Positions 8,534-17,131 are shown, counted from the stretch's first letter. The stretch is DNA of 64,000 nt from Actinopolymorpha rutila (GCF_013407855.1 NZ_JACBZH010000001.1:1178001-1242000), one strand, 5' to 3'. Notes: generated from the sequence alone by a model not told the origin. Numbers and translations: made by a program.

Positions 8534-9705
8534 GTGGCGACTCCGTGCAGGGCAAGGAAGGTTCGCATCCGGGCGACGGCGAGGTCCGGGTCGGGCAGCA
8601 GGCCCGCCTGGTCGGCGAGGCGGAACGCCTCCGCCAGGTGGGGAACGCTGCGTGCGCTCTGCAGCCCGCCCACCATCGCGAACGCGTCCTGGTGGCCGGA
8701 AAGCCAGGCCAGGAAGCAGATTCCGGTCTTGTAGTAGTACGTCGGAGTGCCGAACAGATGCCGCGACAGCGGGACCGTCGGCTCGAACGCCTCGTCGTAG
8801 GCGGCGGTGTCACCGGCGTCCAGCGCGGCCAGCGCGGTCGCGGCGGCCGGCGCGATGGCCGCGAAGATCCCGAGCAGCGCGTCGGAGCCGGAGGCGATCA
8901 GGCCGGGGTAGTTGAAGTCGTCCCCGGTGTAGAGGCGTACACCCGTCGGCAGGCCCGACCGCACCGCGATCTCGTGGTCGGCGTCCAGCAAGGAGACCTT
9001 GACACCATCGACCACGTCCGCGTGGTCGCGCACCAGTGAAAGGAACGTCTCCGTCGCGGCGGAGACGTCGGCCGAACCCCAGTAGCCGGTCAGCGCGGGG
9101 TCGAACATCGGTCCCAGCCAGTGCAGGATCGCCGGGCCGCGTACCTGGCCGAGCAGCCGGTCGTAGACCTTGCGGTAGTCGTCGGCGTCCCGGGCGACGG
9201 CAGCCAGGTGCCGGCTGGCCATCAGGATGGGCTGAGCCCCGGCGTCCTCGACCACGGCGAGCTGTTCCTCGTACGCCGCGACCACCTCGTCCAGGCTCGG
9301 CGACCCGGAGGGGCCCGAAGCCCCGAGGGCCGGTAGCTGGTCGGTGCCGGCGCCGCAGGCGACCCGCCCGCCACAGGCCACGGCCTCGGCGGCGCTGCGC
9401 CGGATCAGCTCGGACGTGGTGTCCCAGGTGAGGCCCATGCCGCGCTGCGCAGTGTCCATCGCGTCGGCGACACCGAGGCCGTGCGCCCACAGGTGCCGGC
9501 GGAAGGCCAGGGTCGCGTCCCAGTCCAGCCGGGCCGGCGCGCCCGGGGTGTTGTCGGCGAACGGGTCGGCCACCACGTGCGCGGCGGCGAAGGCGACCCG
9601 GGAGGTGAAGCCCTCGCTTCGCCGGACCCACTGTCGCGGTGCCGCCAGCTCGTACGGACGGGTCGATCCGTCCGCCTGGGGGAGGTTCAACCGCAGGCCG
9701 GTCAT
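8530..9705 (-). CDS. DUF993 / dihydrodipicolinate-synthase-like aldolase
   Basis: I place the start at the ATG at 9705, which overlaps the dehydrogenase stop as ATGA and gives 391 residues; the frame is open further upstream but lies inside that gene. The sequence looks like the DUF993 branch of the DHDPS aldolase superfamily: GMGLTWDTTSELIRRSAAEA in the first third, LHWLGPMFDPALTGYWG in the middle, and a VKVSLLDADHE segment carrying the probable Schiff-base lysine at the usual barrel position. DHDPS-like enzymes cleave or condense 2-oxo acids through such a lysine. The reaction here is not known. Coupling to an isomerase and a dehydrogenase suggests retro-aldol cleavage of an oxidised sugar. 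Confidence 0.8.
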   Translation of the reverse strand: MTGLRLNLPQADGSTRPYELAAPRQWVRRSEGFTSRVAFAAAHVVADPFADNTPGAPARLDWDATLAFRRHLWAHGLGVADAMDTAQRGMGLTWDTTSELIRRSAAEAVACGGRVACGAGTDQLPALGASGPSGSPSLDEVVAAYEEQLAVVEDAGAQPILMASRHLAAVARDADDYRKVYDRLLGQVRGPAILHWLGPMFDPALTGYWGSADVSAATETFLSLVRDHADVVDGVKVSLLDADHEIAVRSGLPTGVRLYTGDDFNYPGLIASGSDALLGIFAAIAPAAATALAALDAGDTAAYDEAFEPTVPLSRHLFGTPTYYYKTGICFLAWLSGHQDAFAMVGGLQSARSVPHLAEAFRLADQAGLLPDPDLAVARMRTFLALHGVAT

Positions 9706-10859
9706 ACGCCGACCTCCGGCACCTCGATCCGCCGGCCCTCGCGGGACGACTGGATGCCGAGCTCGGCGAGCTGAACGCCCCGGGCCGCGGCCAGGAAGTC
9801 GTACGGGAACGGCGCGGCGTCCTCCTCCAGCACGTGCCGCAGGAACTGCTCCCACTCCGCCTTGAAACCGTTGTCGTACACCTCGTTGTCCGGCACCGGC
9901 TGCCACTGCTCGCGGAACGGCTCGGTCACCGGCAGGTCGGGATTCCACACCGGCATCGGCGTGGTCGAGCGGTGCTGGATCCGGCAGTTACGCAGCCCGG
10001 CGACCGCGCTGCCCTCGGTGCCGTCGACCTGGAACTCCACGAGCTCGTCGCGGTAGACGCGCACCGCCCAGGAGGAGTTGAGCTGGGCGATGGTGCCGTC
10101 CTCCAGCTCGAAGATCGCGTACGCCGCGTCGTCGGCGGTGGCGTCGTAGGCCCGGCCCCGCTCGTCCCACCGCTGCGGGATGTGGGTCACCGAACGGGCG
10201 GTGACGGCGCGGACCCGGCCGGCGATCGACTCCAGGACGTAGTTCCAGTGGCAGAACATGTCCAGGGTGATCCCGCCGCCGTCCTCGGCGCGGTAGTTCC
10301 AGCTCGGGCGCTGCGCACGCTGCCAGTCACCCTCGAACACCCAGTAGCCGAACTCTCCGCGTACGGACAGGATCCGGCCGAAGAAGCCACCCTCGATCAG
10401 CCGCCGGAGCTTGCGCAGGCCGGGGAGGAAGACCTTGTCCATGACGACGCCGTTCTTCACCCCGGCCTCGCGGGCGGCCCGGACGAGTTCGAGAGCGCCG
10501 GCCACCGTGTCCGACGTCGGCTTCTCGCAGTAGACGTGCCGGCCGGCGGCGATCGCGGCGAGCACCGACTTCTCCCGGGCGCGGGTCGTCTGGGCGTCGA
10601 AGTAGATCAGGGTGGAGGAGTCGGACAGGGCGGTGTCGAGGTCGGTGGTCCAGCGGGTCAGGCCGTGGCGGTCGGCGATGTCGCGCAGCTTCTGCTCGGA
10701 GCGGCCGACCAGGAGGGGGTCGGGAACGACGCGGGTGCCGTCGCCGAGCTCGATGCCGCCCTGGTCCCGGATGGCGAGGATCGACCGCACCAGGTGCTGG
10801 TTGTACCCCATCCGGCCGGTCACGCCGTTCATGACGACCCCGACTTCACGCACGGCCAT
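9702..10859 (-). CDS. Gfo/Idh/MocA-family oxidoreductase
   Basis: A 385-residue NAD(P)-dependent sugar dehydrogenase. The Rossmann part starts VGVVMNGVTGRMGYNQH, an unusual variant of the G-x-G-x-x-G motif. CEKPTSD near residue 116 is the conserved EKP segment, and WNYRAEDGGGITLDMFCHW near residue 190 is the active-site helix region. It heads a translationally coupled trio with the DUF993 and TIM-barrel genes. A LacI-type operator lies 42-57 bp upstream of the start, so the trio can be controlled separately from the ABC importer genes further upstream on the same strand. Confidence 0.88.
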   Translation of the reverse strand: MAVREVGVVMNGVTGRMGYNQHLVRSILAIRDQGGIELGDGTRVVPDPLLVGRSEQKLRDIADRHGLTRWTTDLDTALSDSSTLIYFDAQTTRAREKSVLAAIAAGRHVYCEKPTSDTVAGALELVRAAREAGVKNGVVMDKVFLPGLRKLRRLIEGGFFGRILSVRGEFGYWVFEGDWQRAQRPSWNYRAEDGGGITLDMFCHWNYVLESIAGRVRAVTARSVTHIPQRWDERGRAYDATADDAAYAIFELEDGTIAQLNSSWAVRVYRDELVEFQVDGTEGSAVAGLRNCRIQHRSTTPMPVWNPDLPVTEPFREQWQPVPDNEVYDNGFKAEWEQFLRHVLEEDAAPFPYDFLAAARGVQLAELGIQSSREGRRIEVPEVGV

Positions 10860-10900
10860 CGGTTCCTCCCGCTGAACGAAACCTGCTCTGGGAAACGTGG

Positions 10901-10916
10901 TGGAAAACGCTTTCCA
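10901..10916. promoter_or_regulatory. LacI-type operator upstream of the Gfo/Idh gene
   Basis: TGGAAAACGCTTTCCA is a 16-bp inverted repeat centred on CG, with only positions 7 and 10 asymmetric. This is the classical LacI/GalR-family operator layout. It sits between the importer permease genes and the trio starting at 10859. The nearest candidate regulator is the LacI gene at 14917. Confidence 0.75.
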
Positions 10917-10974
10917 GCGAGCCTAGCCGAGCCGGTCGACCGGGAGCAAGCCCGGCAACGGACACTGCCGAACC

Positions 10975-11080
10975 AGGCCGGGCAGGTCGGGCAAGGCAGG
11001 ACAGATCCGGCAATCAGGCAATCAGGCAAGAACCGGGCAGGTCAGGTCAGGCAAGGGCCGGGCAAGGTCGGGCAGATCGT
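10975..11080. repeat. Degenerate repeats of GGCAGGTC/GGGCAAGG type
   Basis: The spacer between the permease stop (11095) and the LacI operator is built from overlapping short units such as GGCAGGTCAGG, GGGCAAGG and CAATCAGG (two adjacent copies near 11011-11026). No gene or clear terminator is seen. Confidence 0.6.
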
Positions 11081-11094
11081 CCCGCCGCCCGGGA

Positions 11095-12045
11095 CTACTT
11101 CAGGGCGCCCGCGGTGAGACCTTCCTCGACCCGTCGCTGGAACACGACGTAGACCACGAGGACCGGGATCATCGCGATCACCAGTCCCGCGAACATCTGT
11201 GCCAGCGACGTCGAGCTGGATTCATAGCGCGTACGCAGCGCGAGGTCGGCCAGACCCTGAGTCAACAGGAAGTTGCTCCGCTCGTTGTCCTTCGGCGTGT
11301 TGAGCACCAGTGGGAGGAGGTACTGGTTCCACTGGCCGAGGAAGTTGAACACCCCGATGCTGATCAGCCCCGGCTTGGCCAGCGGCAACATGATCGAGAA
11401 GAACGTACGGAAGTGCCCGGCGCCGTCGATGAACGCCGACTCGGCGAGCTCGTTCGGCAGCGACTGGAAGAACGCGGTGAGGAAGAACACCGAGAACGGC
11501 AGCGAGAACGCCACGTAGACGATGATCAGGCCGGGCAGGGTCTGCTGCAGGCCGAGGTTCTGGGTGACCTTGGTGAGCGGAACGATCGCGAGGAACAGCG
11601 GGAAGGTCATGCCGACCAGGAACAGGTAGTAGATAGCCCTGCTGCCCGGAAAGGCGTACCTCGCCAGCACGTAGGCGGCCATCGACGACAACAGCAGGGT
11701 GAAGAAGACCCCGCACACCACGACGATCACGGTGTTGAGGAAGAACCGGCCGATGTTCGCGGTCTGCCAGGCCTCGACGTAGGTGGACAGCTGCGGCGTG
11801 GCGGGCAGCCCGAACGGGCTGTCGTAGATCTCCTTGTTGGTCTTCAGCGAGGAGATCAGCACCCACGCCATCGGCAGGATCACCAGCAACGCCCAGGCGG
11901 CCAGGAAGATCTGCGGGATGCCGTCGCCGAGCAGCCGGGCTCCGCGGAAGGCGGGTGCCGGCAACTGCGGCGAGGGCGGCGTGGACCGGTCCGCGCCGGG
12001 AACGCCGTCAGCTCCGGTGGCGGTGGGCGTGGGGAGACTCGTCAT
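11095..12045 (-). CDS. ABC sugar transporter permease (MalG/CUT1 type)
   Basis: 316 residues with a Pro-rich cytoplasmic N-terminus and six predicted membrane segments beginning at FLAAWALLVILPMAWVLISS. The cytoplasmic EAA loop is ELAESAFIDGAGHFRTFF, followed by IMLPLAKPG. This identifies the inner-membrane MalG-type subunit of a CUT1 carbohydrate importer. It is the third gene of a binding protein / MalF / MalG operon and starts 17 bp after the MalF-type stop. No ATPase gene is nearby; CUT1 systems commonly share one MsmK-like ATPase encoded elsewhere. Confidence 0.92.
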   Translation of the reverse strand: MTSLPTPTATGADGVPGADRSTPPSPQLPAPAFRGARLLGDGIPQIFLAAWALLVILPMAWVLISSLKTNKEIYDSPFGLPATPQLSTYVEAWQTANIGRFFLNTVIVVVCGVFFTLLLSSMAAYVLARYAFPGSRAIYYLFLVGMTFPLFLAIVPLTKVTQNLGLQQTLPGLIIVYVAFSLPFSVFFLTAFFQSLPNELAESAFIDGAGHFRTFFSIMLPLAKPGLISIGVFNFLGQWNQYLLPLVLNTPKDNERSNFLLTQGLADLALRTRYESSSTSLAQMFAGLVIAMIPVLVVYVVFQRRVEEGLTAGALK

Positions 12046-12062
12046 GGAGGTCGTCTTTCGGT

Positions 12063-12983
12063 TCAGTACTCGAGGCGTTCCCGGCGGGTGATCCGGAACG
12101 TCACCACCGCCAGCAGGAGCGAGAAGATCAACAACATGGTCGCCATCGCCGAGGCGTACCCGAACTGCGAGTTGAGCGCGAACGCCGTACGGAACAACTG
12201 CGTGGCCATCACGTCCGCGCCGAAGTCAGCCGACACGCCGTTGCGCGCCATCACCGACAACAGCGCGAACATGTCCAGCGTCCCCACGCCGATGTAGACC
12301 AGCGACACCTGGACGTGCCCCCACAGCAGCGGCAGCGTGAGGTGGCGGAACATCCGCGGCCGGGTGGCGCCGTCGATGGCGGCCGCCTCGAAGAGCTCAC
12401 GCGGGATCTGCTGCATCCCGGCGATGAACAACACCATGTAGAAACCGACCGCGGACCAGATCGCCGCGAACATGATCGCCCACAGAATGAAGCCCTGGTT
12501 GCCGAGCGGGCCGTTGGGGACGATCGACAGCAGGTCGATGTGGAAGAACGAGAGCGTCTGCTGGAGCAGGCCGCCCTGGGTGCTGTAGATGAACTGGAAC
12601 AGGATGGCCACGATCACCACCGGGATGACCTGGGGGAAGAAGTAGACCACCCGGTAGAAGCGGGACCCGAACAACCCCTCCCGGGCCCCGCCCGTCCCAC
12701 CGCGGGTGAGCAGCGTCGCGAACACCAGCGCCAGCGCCAGCGTGACCAGCGGGACGACCAGCAACAGCTTCACGTTGTTGAGCACCGCGTGCCACCACGC
12801 GGAGTCCTGGATCAGCGCGGTGTAGTTGGCCAGTCCGACGTACTTGAACTCCGGCGTGAACCCCGTCCAGTCGGTGAACGAGATCTGGATCCCCTGCGCG
12901 AACGGCGAGAGGACGAAGACCACGTACAGCGCCAGTGGTGGAGTGAGGAACGTGATGATGAACGGCACACGGCCCTTGCGCAT
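12063..12983 (-). CDS. ABC sugar transporter permease (MalF/CUT1 type)
   Basis: 306 residues, starting MRKGRVPFIITFLTPPLALY with an immediate first membrane helix. The EAA motif ELFEAAAIDGATRPRMFRH with LTLPLL marks the site that contacts the ATPase. Partner of the MalG-type subunit downstream. The spacer to the upstream binding-protein gene (12984-13038) contains two adjacent copies of CTTCTCGTCG. Confidence 0.92.
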   Translation of the reverse strand: MRKGRVPFIITFLTPPLALYVVFVLSPFAQGIQISFTDWTGFTPEFKYVGLANYTALIQDSAWWHAVLNNVKLLLVVPLVTLALALVFATLLTRGGTGGAREGLFGSRFYRVVYFFPQVIPVVIVAILFQFIYSTQGGLLQQTLSFFHIDLLSIVPNGPLGNQGFILWAIMFAAIWSAVGFYMVLFIAGMQQIPRELFEAAAIDGATRPRMFRHLTLPLLWGHVQVSLVYIGVGTLDMFALLSVMARNGVSADFGADVMATQLFRTAFALNSQFGYASAMATMLLIFSLLLAVVTFRITRRERLEY

Positions 12984-13038
12984 CGCTTGCTGTCCCTGCC
13001 TTCTCGTCGCTTCTCGTCGCTTGTTGTCGCCCTTCGGC

Positions 13039-14478
13039 TCAGCGCTTGAACTTCTTGATGTTCGACTTCTTCACCTGGTCAGCCTTGCGCTGCACCCGGT
13101 CGACGAACCCCTTGGCGTCCAGCTTGCTGGTGAGCAGCACGCCGACCGCGGCCTCGGCCTCCTCGGTCAGCGGGCGATACCACGTGCCGTACGTCGGGGT
13201 GTCGAGCCGGTCGACCTTCTGGGCCGCATCCAGCGCGGCGAGGGACGACTTGAGCACGGGGTCCTGCGCCTGGGCCTCGTGCGCGCCCTTGACCACCGTC
13301 AGCGTGTAGGTCAGCTCGGCGAACTTCTGCGCGCCCTCCTTGGACAACATGATGCGGAGGTACTCCAGGCCGCCGGGGACGTTCTTGGCCTTGGACGGGA
13401 CGATGAAGTTCTCACCCGGCGCGTTCGGAATCGCCTCGTACGGGAACTTGTCGCTGTCGTCCAGGGACGGCGTGGGCGCGATCGTCATCTCGAAGTCGCC
13501 CGGCACCTGCGACTTCATCTCGCTCTTCAGCCACGACCCGCAGGGGATGATGGCGGCCTTGCGCTGCAGCCACGCGGCCTGCGCCTGGGTGTGGCTGAGC
13601 GAGGCGGTGCCGGGAAGGATGTAGCCCTTCGACTTCAGCTCGAAGAACGCCTCGGCGACGTCGAGCACGGCCTGCTGCTGCCAGGCGCCGTCCTCGAGGT
13701 TGTCGATGTTCTTCAGCACCTCCTTGCCGCCGTGCTTCTGCACCATCGCGTTGAAGACGGTGAGCATGTAGGCGGGGTACTGCCCCTGGTAGGTCCACAG
13801 CGGGACGCCCTTGGCCTTGGTCTTCGCACCGAGCGCCATCAGCTCGTCCCACGTCTTCGGCGTCTCCCACTGGTTGTCGCGGAAGAGCTTGGCGTCGTGC
13901 CACAGACCGTTGATGTTGAAGGCGTACGGCAGGCCGTAGACCTTCCCGTCGAACGTCAGCGGGTCGAAGGTGCCCTCGACCACGGTGTCCTTGACCTTCT
14001 TGCCCGCCATGTCCCACGAGGGCGCCTCGAGCAGGTCGGCCAGCTCGGTCAGCTGGCCCTGGTTGACCAGGGTGGCGGTGTCGAGGTCCTGCGCGCCGGA
14101 GTTGTCGATGACGTCGGGCGGGTTGCCGTTGACGAAGCGGGGCTGCAACTGCGCGGTGATCTCCTGGGTGCCCAGGTGGTCGACCTTCGCCTGCGGGTAG
14201 CGCTTCTGGTACATCTTCTCGTGGTACTTCGCGTACTCGTCGCTGAAGCCGCCCTTGAAGATGACGACGTCGAGCGGCGCCTTCGGGTCGACACCGAAGG
14301 GGTTCTTCGCGTCCGTCTTGCCGTTGGACTTCGGCTTGGTGGCGCTGCCTCCGCCGCCACCTCCGCCGGTCGCGCAGGCGCCGAGTACGGACGAGCCTCC
14401 GGCCGCGGCGGCGAGCGCGGCCGCGCGGCGCAGGAACTGTCGGCGGTCCAGGCCGGCGAACGGGCGGTGCTCGGTCAT
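13039..14478 (-). CDS. Extracellular sugar-binding lipoprotein of CUT1 ABC importer
   Basis: 479 residues. The N-terminus has a twin-arginine signal (DRRQFLRRAAALA) followed by an Ala-rich stretch and the lipobox LGAC (Cys near residue 34), so it is probably Tat-exported and lipid-anchored. A Gly/Ser/Thr/Lys linker precedes the solute-binding domain (SBP family 1), recognisable from DVVIFKGGFSDEYAKYHEKM, YGLPYAFNINGLWHDAKLF and IPCGSWLKSEM. A strong GGAGGA ribosome-binding site precedes the ATG. It is the first gene of the importer operon, divergent from a LacI gene. The ligand is unknown; the operon context suggests a plant-derived glycoside or oligosaccharide. Confidence 0.92.
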   Translation of the reverse strand: MTEHRPFAGLDRRQFLRRAAALAAAAGGSSVLGACATGGGGGGGSATKPKSNGKTDAKNPFGVDPKAPLDVVIFKGGFSDEYAKYHEKMYQKRYPQAKVDHLGTQEITAQLQPRFVNGNPPDVIDNSGAQDLDTATLVNQGQLTELADLLEAPSWDMAGKKVKDTVVEGTFDPLTFDGKVYGLPYAFNINGLWHDAKLFRDNQWETPKTWDELMALGAKTKAKGVPLWTYQGQYPAYMLTVFNAMVQKHGGKEVLKNIDNLEDGAWQQQAVLDVAEAFFELKSKGYILPGTASLSHTQAQAAWLQRKAAIIPCGSWLKSEMKSQVPGDFEMTIAPTPSLDDSDKFPYEAIPNAPGENFIVPSKAKNVPGGLEYLRIMLSKEGAQKFAELTYTLTVVKGAHEAQAQDPVLKSSLAALDAAQKVDRLDTPTYGTWYRPLTEEAEAAVGVLLTSKLDAKGFVDRVQRKADQVKKSNIKKFKR

Positions 14479-14498
14479 CGTTCCTCCTGCTCACGTCG

Positions 14499-14610
14499 TG
14501 CGATGCGTCAGTACGTCGGTACGTCGGTACGTCGATGCGTCGATGCGTCGGTATGTCAGGCGATGCGTCGTTACGTCAGTGCCGCGGTGCGTCGGTGCGT
14601 CGTTACGTGG
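14499..14610. repeat. 8-bp minisatellite in the importer leader
   Basis: About a dozen units of the type TCGGTACG / TCGATGCG / TCGTTACG follow one another, several adjacent pairs being identical. The array lies in the 5' untranslated leader of the binding-protein gene, between its ribosome-binding site and the candidate promoter. Confidence 0.8.
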
Positions 14611-14704
14611 TGCGGTGCCGGCCCCGGCGGAGTCCGGGAGGGGGGCCGAGGAGTGGCCGTCGTGACGGTCGGTCACGGTCGCCGACTGATTGTGGAGTGC
14701 GAGC

Positions 14705-14734
14705 ACTGTAGTGCGGCTCCGAGCACGCCAACAA
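14705..14734 (-). promoter_or_regulatory. Candidate promoter of the sugar-binding protein operon
   Basis: Reading the minus strand, TTGTTG (14734-14729) and TACAGT (14710-14705) are separated by 18 bases, acceptable -35 and -10 boxes for the main sigma factor. It would give a leader of over 200 bases containing the 8-bp repeat. Confidence 0.45.
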
Positions 14735-14854
14735 GGGTTTACGACAAGCCGACACGTAAAGGTAATTTTCCTGCGCCGGCTGGCTCGCCGGTGCGTCTGC
14801 CTGCCCGCTCACGCGGTCGATCCGGCATGCTGGACCGCGTACGTCGGACCAGAC

Positions 14855-14876
14855 CGGTGTACGCCGGCGTACACCG
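14855..14876. promoter_or_regulatory. 22-bp perfect palindrome before the LacI gene
   Basis: The sequence CGGTGTACGCC followed by its exact reverse complement ends 40 bp upstream of the LacI start codon. It is a likely operator, perhaps for autoregulation, although it lacks the AAA/TTT flanks of usual LacI sites. Confidence 0.55.
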
Positions 14877-14916
14877 ACGTACGCCGGAACGAACTGCGGG
14901 TGGAGACACGGAACAC

Positions 14917-15951
14917 ATGAGCTTTCCCACGGTGGTCACTCTCGGCGACGTCGCCCGGCGGGCCGGGGTGTCGCTGGCGACCGCGTCGCGGGTGCTCAAC
15001 GGCAGCACCCGGCGGGTCAACGAGGACCTTCGGGTGGTGGTGCTGAAGGCGGCGCAGGAGCTGGGTTACACGCCCAACCTGCACGCCCAGGCGGTCGCGC
15101 GCGGGACGAGTTCGACCGTCGGGCTGGTCATGCACGACATCGCCGACCCGTACTTCTCCGCGATCGCCTCCGGGGTGATGCGAGTCGCCGACGAGCGCGG
15201 CCTGATCGTGACGCTGGGCACCACGTCGCGCAACCCCAACCGCGAGCTGCAGTACGTCGCGATGATGCGGGCGCAGCGTGCCCGGGCGGTGATCCTCGCC
15301 GGCACCCGCACCGCCGACAAGGAACAGACCGAACGGCTGGCCGCGGAAGTTACGGCGTTCCGGCGTTCCGGCGGCCGGGTGGCGTGTGTCAGCCAGCACA
15401 AGCTGCCCGCCGACACGGTGCTCCCGGAGAACCGCGCGGGGGCGCGGGAGCTGGCGGTGAAGCTGGCCGAGCTCGGGCACCGGCGGTTCGGCGTACTCGC
15501 CGGTCCGCGCCCGCTGCTGACCGCGCGCGACCGGCTGTCGGGGTTCAGGGCCGGCCTGGCCGAGAAGGGCCTGGAGCTCGCGCCGGACGCGGTGGTCGAA
15601 GGACCCTTCACCCGCGACGGCGGTTACCAGGCGGCGCGCGAGCTGATGGCCCGCGGGCTCGGCGTCACCTGCGTCTTCGCGGTGAACGACGTGATGGCGG
15701 TCGGCGCGATGGCCGCCTGCCGCCACGAGGGCGTCGACGTTCCGCGTGACCTCTCCATCGCCGGCTTCGACGACATCCAGACGTTGCGCGACCTGGTCCC
15801 GCCGCTGACCACGGTCCGGCTGCCGCTGGAGGAGATGGGTGTGCGCGCCGCGGAGCTGGCGCTGGAGCTCGACGCTCCGGAGAAGGACCGGCTGGTGCGC
15901 GTACGCGGCGAGGTCGTGCTCCGGGAGAGCACCCGCAAAGTCCGCGGCTGA
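14917..15951 (+). CDS. LacI-family transcriptional regulator
   Basis: 344 residues from the ATG at 14917 (GTGGAGA upstream). The N-terminal helix-turn-helix reads TLGDVARRAGVSLATASRVLNGS, with hinge helix LHAQAVARGTSSTVGLV near residue 55. The periplasmic-binding-protein-like sensor follows, with DPYFSAIASGV, GHRRFGVLAGP, VFAVNDVMAVGAM and LSIAGFDDI in the order typical of the family. It is divergent from the importer operon and likely represses it until a sugar binds. It may also act on the operators at 10901 and 16052. The frame is open far upstream, but HTH position and the ribosome-binding site fix the start. Confidence 0.92.
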   Translation: MSFPTVVTLGDVARRAGVSLATASRVLNGSTRRVNEDLRVVVLKAAQELGYTPNLHAQAVARGTSSTVGLVMHDIADPYFSAIASGVMRVADERGLIVTLGTTSRNPNRELQYVAMMRAQRARAVILAGTRTADKEQTERLAAEVTAFRRSGGRVACVSQHKLPADTVLPENRAGARELAVKLAELGHRRFGVLAGPRPLLTARDRLSGFRAGLAEKGLELAPDAVVEGPFTRDGGYQAARELMARGLGVTCVFAVNDVMAVGAMAACRHEGVDVPRDLSIAGFDDIQTLRDLVPPLTTVRLPLEEMGVRAAELALELDAPEKDRLVRVRGEVVLRESTRKVRG

Positions 15952-16051
15952 CCGCTCGGCCCGCTCTGCCCCCTCGGACTGTTCGGACTGTTCGGTACGA
16001 AGGTGTTCCGGCGCTCGCGCCGAACGCGGCCACCACCGCCCTCGCGAGCCT

Positions 16052-16068
16052 TGGGAAGCGCTTACCCA
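16052..16068. promoter_or_regulatory. Candidate LacI-type operator before the hydroxyacid dehydrogenase gene
   Basis: TGGGAAGCGCTTACCCA contains the 8-bp palindrome AAGCGCTT with GGG and CCC flanks. It ends 20 bp before the start codon at 16089, where a repressor would block transcription. Confidence 0.5.
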
Positions 16069-16088
16069 CGCCCGCTACGCTGCCCCAC

Positions 16089-17105
16089 ATGGTCCAAGCG
16101 CACCGTCCCGCCGTGGTCCTCGCGATGTCCCCGGCCAACCTGCACCGCCTGCTCGACGACCACCAACGCCGGCGCATCGCGACGCTCGCGGACGTGGACC
16201 TCGACCTCGTTCTGGACGAGTACCGCAGTGCGCGCGCCCGGGCCGCGCTCGGCCGTGCGCAGGTGCTGCTCACCTGCTGGGGCGCTCCGCCCGTCGACGC
16301 CGAGGCGGTCTCCGCCGCGCCCGGGTTGGCCGCCGTCGTGCACGGCGCCGGCTCGATCAAGAGCCTGGTCACCCAGGCCGCCTGGGACCACGGCGTCCGG
16401 GTGTCCTCGGCGGTCGCCGCGAACGCCGTACCGGTCGCGGAGTACACCGTGGCCATGGTGGTGCTGGCCGGCAAGCGGGCGTTCCCGATCCAGGCGGCCT
16501 ACCGCGCGGACGCGCGGCGACAGGACTGGGCGGCCCGGTTCCCCGGGCTCGGCAACTACCGCACCACCGTCGGGATCGTCGGCGCCTCGCACGTCGGCCG
16601 ACGGGTGCTGGACCTGCTCGCGGTGTACGACATGGACGTCCTGCTCGCCGACCCCACCCTGACCGCGGCGCAGGCGTCCGGCCTCGGTGCCCGGCTGGTC
16701 GACCTGGACGAGCTCGCCGCCGGTTCGGACGTGGTGAGCATCCACGCGCCGGACGTACCCGCGACGTACCACATGTTCGACGCCCGCAGGCTGGCCCTGA
16801 TGCCGGACGGCGCGACGCTGATCAACACCGCGCGCGGCCGCCTGGTGGACACCGACGCGCTCACCGCGGAGGCGGTGAGCGGGCGGCTGTCCGCGGTGCT
16901 CGACGTCACCGACCCGGAGCCGCTGCCCGCCGGTTCGCCGCTGTTCGGGTTGCCGAACGTCGTGCTGACCCCGCACATCGCCGGGTCGCTGGGCAACGAG
17001 GTCCACCGGATGGGCGCGCTCGCGGTGGACGAGGTCGAACGCTTCGCCCGGGGCGAGGACTTCGCGCACCCGGTCGACCCCGCGCGGCTGGAGCTGCTGG
17101 CCTGA
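16089..17105 (+). CDS. D-2-hydroxyacid dehydrogenase family protein
   Basis: 338 residues. The NAD-binding half has GIVGASHVGRRVLDLL near residue 157, in which the last Gly of G-x-G-x-x-G is kept but the second is replaced by Ser-His. Catalytic elements are INTARGRLVD (Arg, about 245), a TDPEPLP segment with the Glu and LTPHIAGS (His, about 298). The family reduces 2-oxo acids or oxidises D-2-hydroxyacids with NAD(P)H. The closest functional guess is a hydroxypyruvate/glyoxylate-reductase-like enzyme tied to sugar-acid breakdown. It stands alone between the LacI gene and a tiny basic-protein gene and has its own operator-like site. Confidence 0.87.
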   Translation: MVQAHRPAVVLAMSPANLHRLLDDHQRRRIATLADVDLDLVLDEYRSARARAALGRAQVLLTCWGAPPVDAEAVSAAPGLAAVVHGAGSIKSLVTQAAWDHGVRVSSAVAANAVPVAEYTVAMVVLAGKRAFPIQAAYRADARRQDWAARFPGLGNYRTTVGIVGASHVGRRVLDLLAVYDMDVLLADPTLTAAQASGLGARLVDLDELAAGSDVVSIHAPDVPATYHMFDARRLALMPDGATLINTARGRLVDTDALTAEAVSGRLSAVLDVTDPEPLPAGSPLFGLPNVVLTPHIAGSLGNEVHRMGALAVDEVERFARGEDFAHPVDPARLELLA

Positions 17106-17131
17106 GCGGACGAAGGGATAGGCTCCCGGGC

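Larger units (their letters stand above)
14479..14916. promoter_or_regulatory. Divergent regulatory region between binding-protein gene and LacI gene
   Basis: A 438-bp spacer without a gene. From left to right it holds an 8-bp-type tandem repeat (14499-14610), a candidate minus-strand promoter (14705-14734), an inverted repeat TTTACG (14738-14743) / CGTAAA (14755-14760) just upstream of that promoter's -35, and a 22-bp perfect palindrome (14855-14876) before the LacI start. The layout fits repressor control of both directions. Confidence 0.6.

Noticed and set aside
14499-14610. CRISPR array
   Set aside because: Units are 8 bp, contiguous and without unique spacers, and there are no cas genes.
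12826-14916. A 1041-residue open frame ending in the LacI protein
   Set aside because: Its first two-thirds are antisense to the permease and binding-protein genes, an artefact of high GC. The HTH position and ribosome-binding site put the start at 14917.
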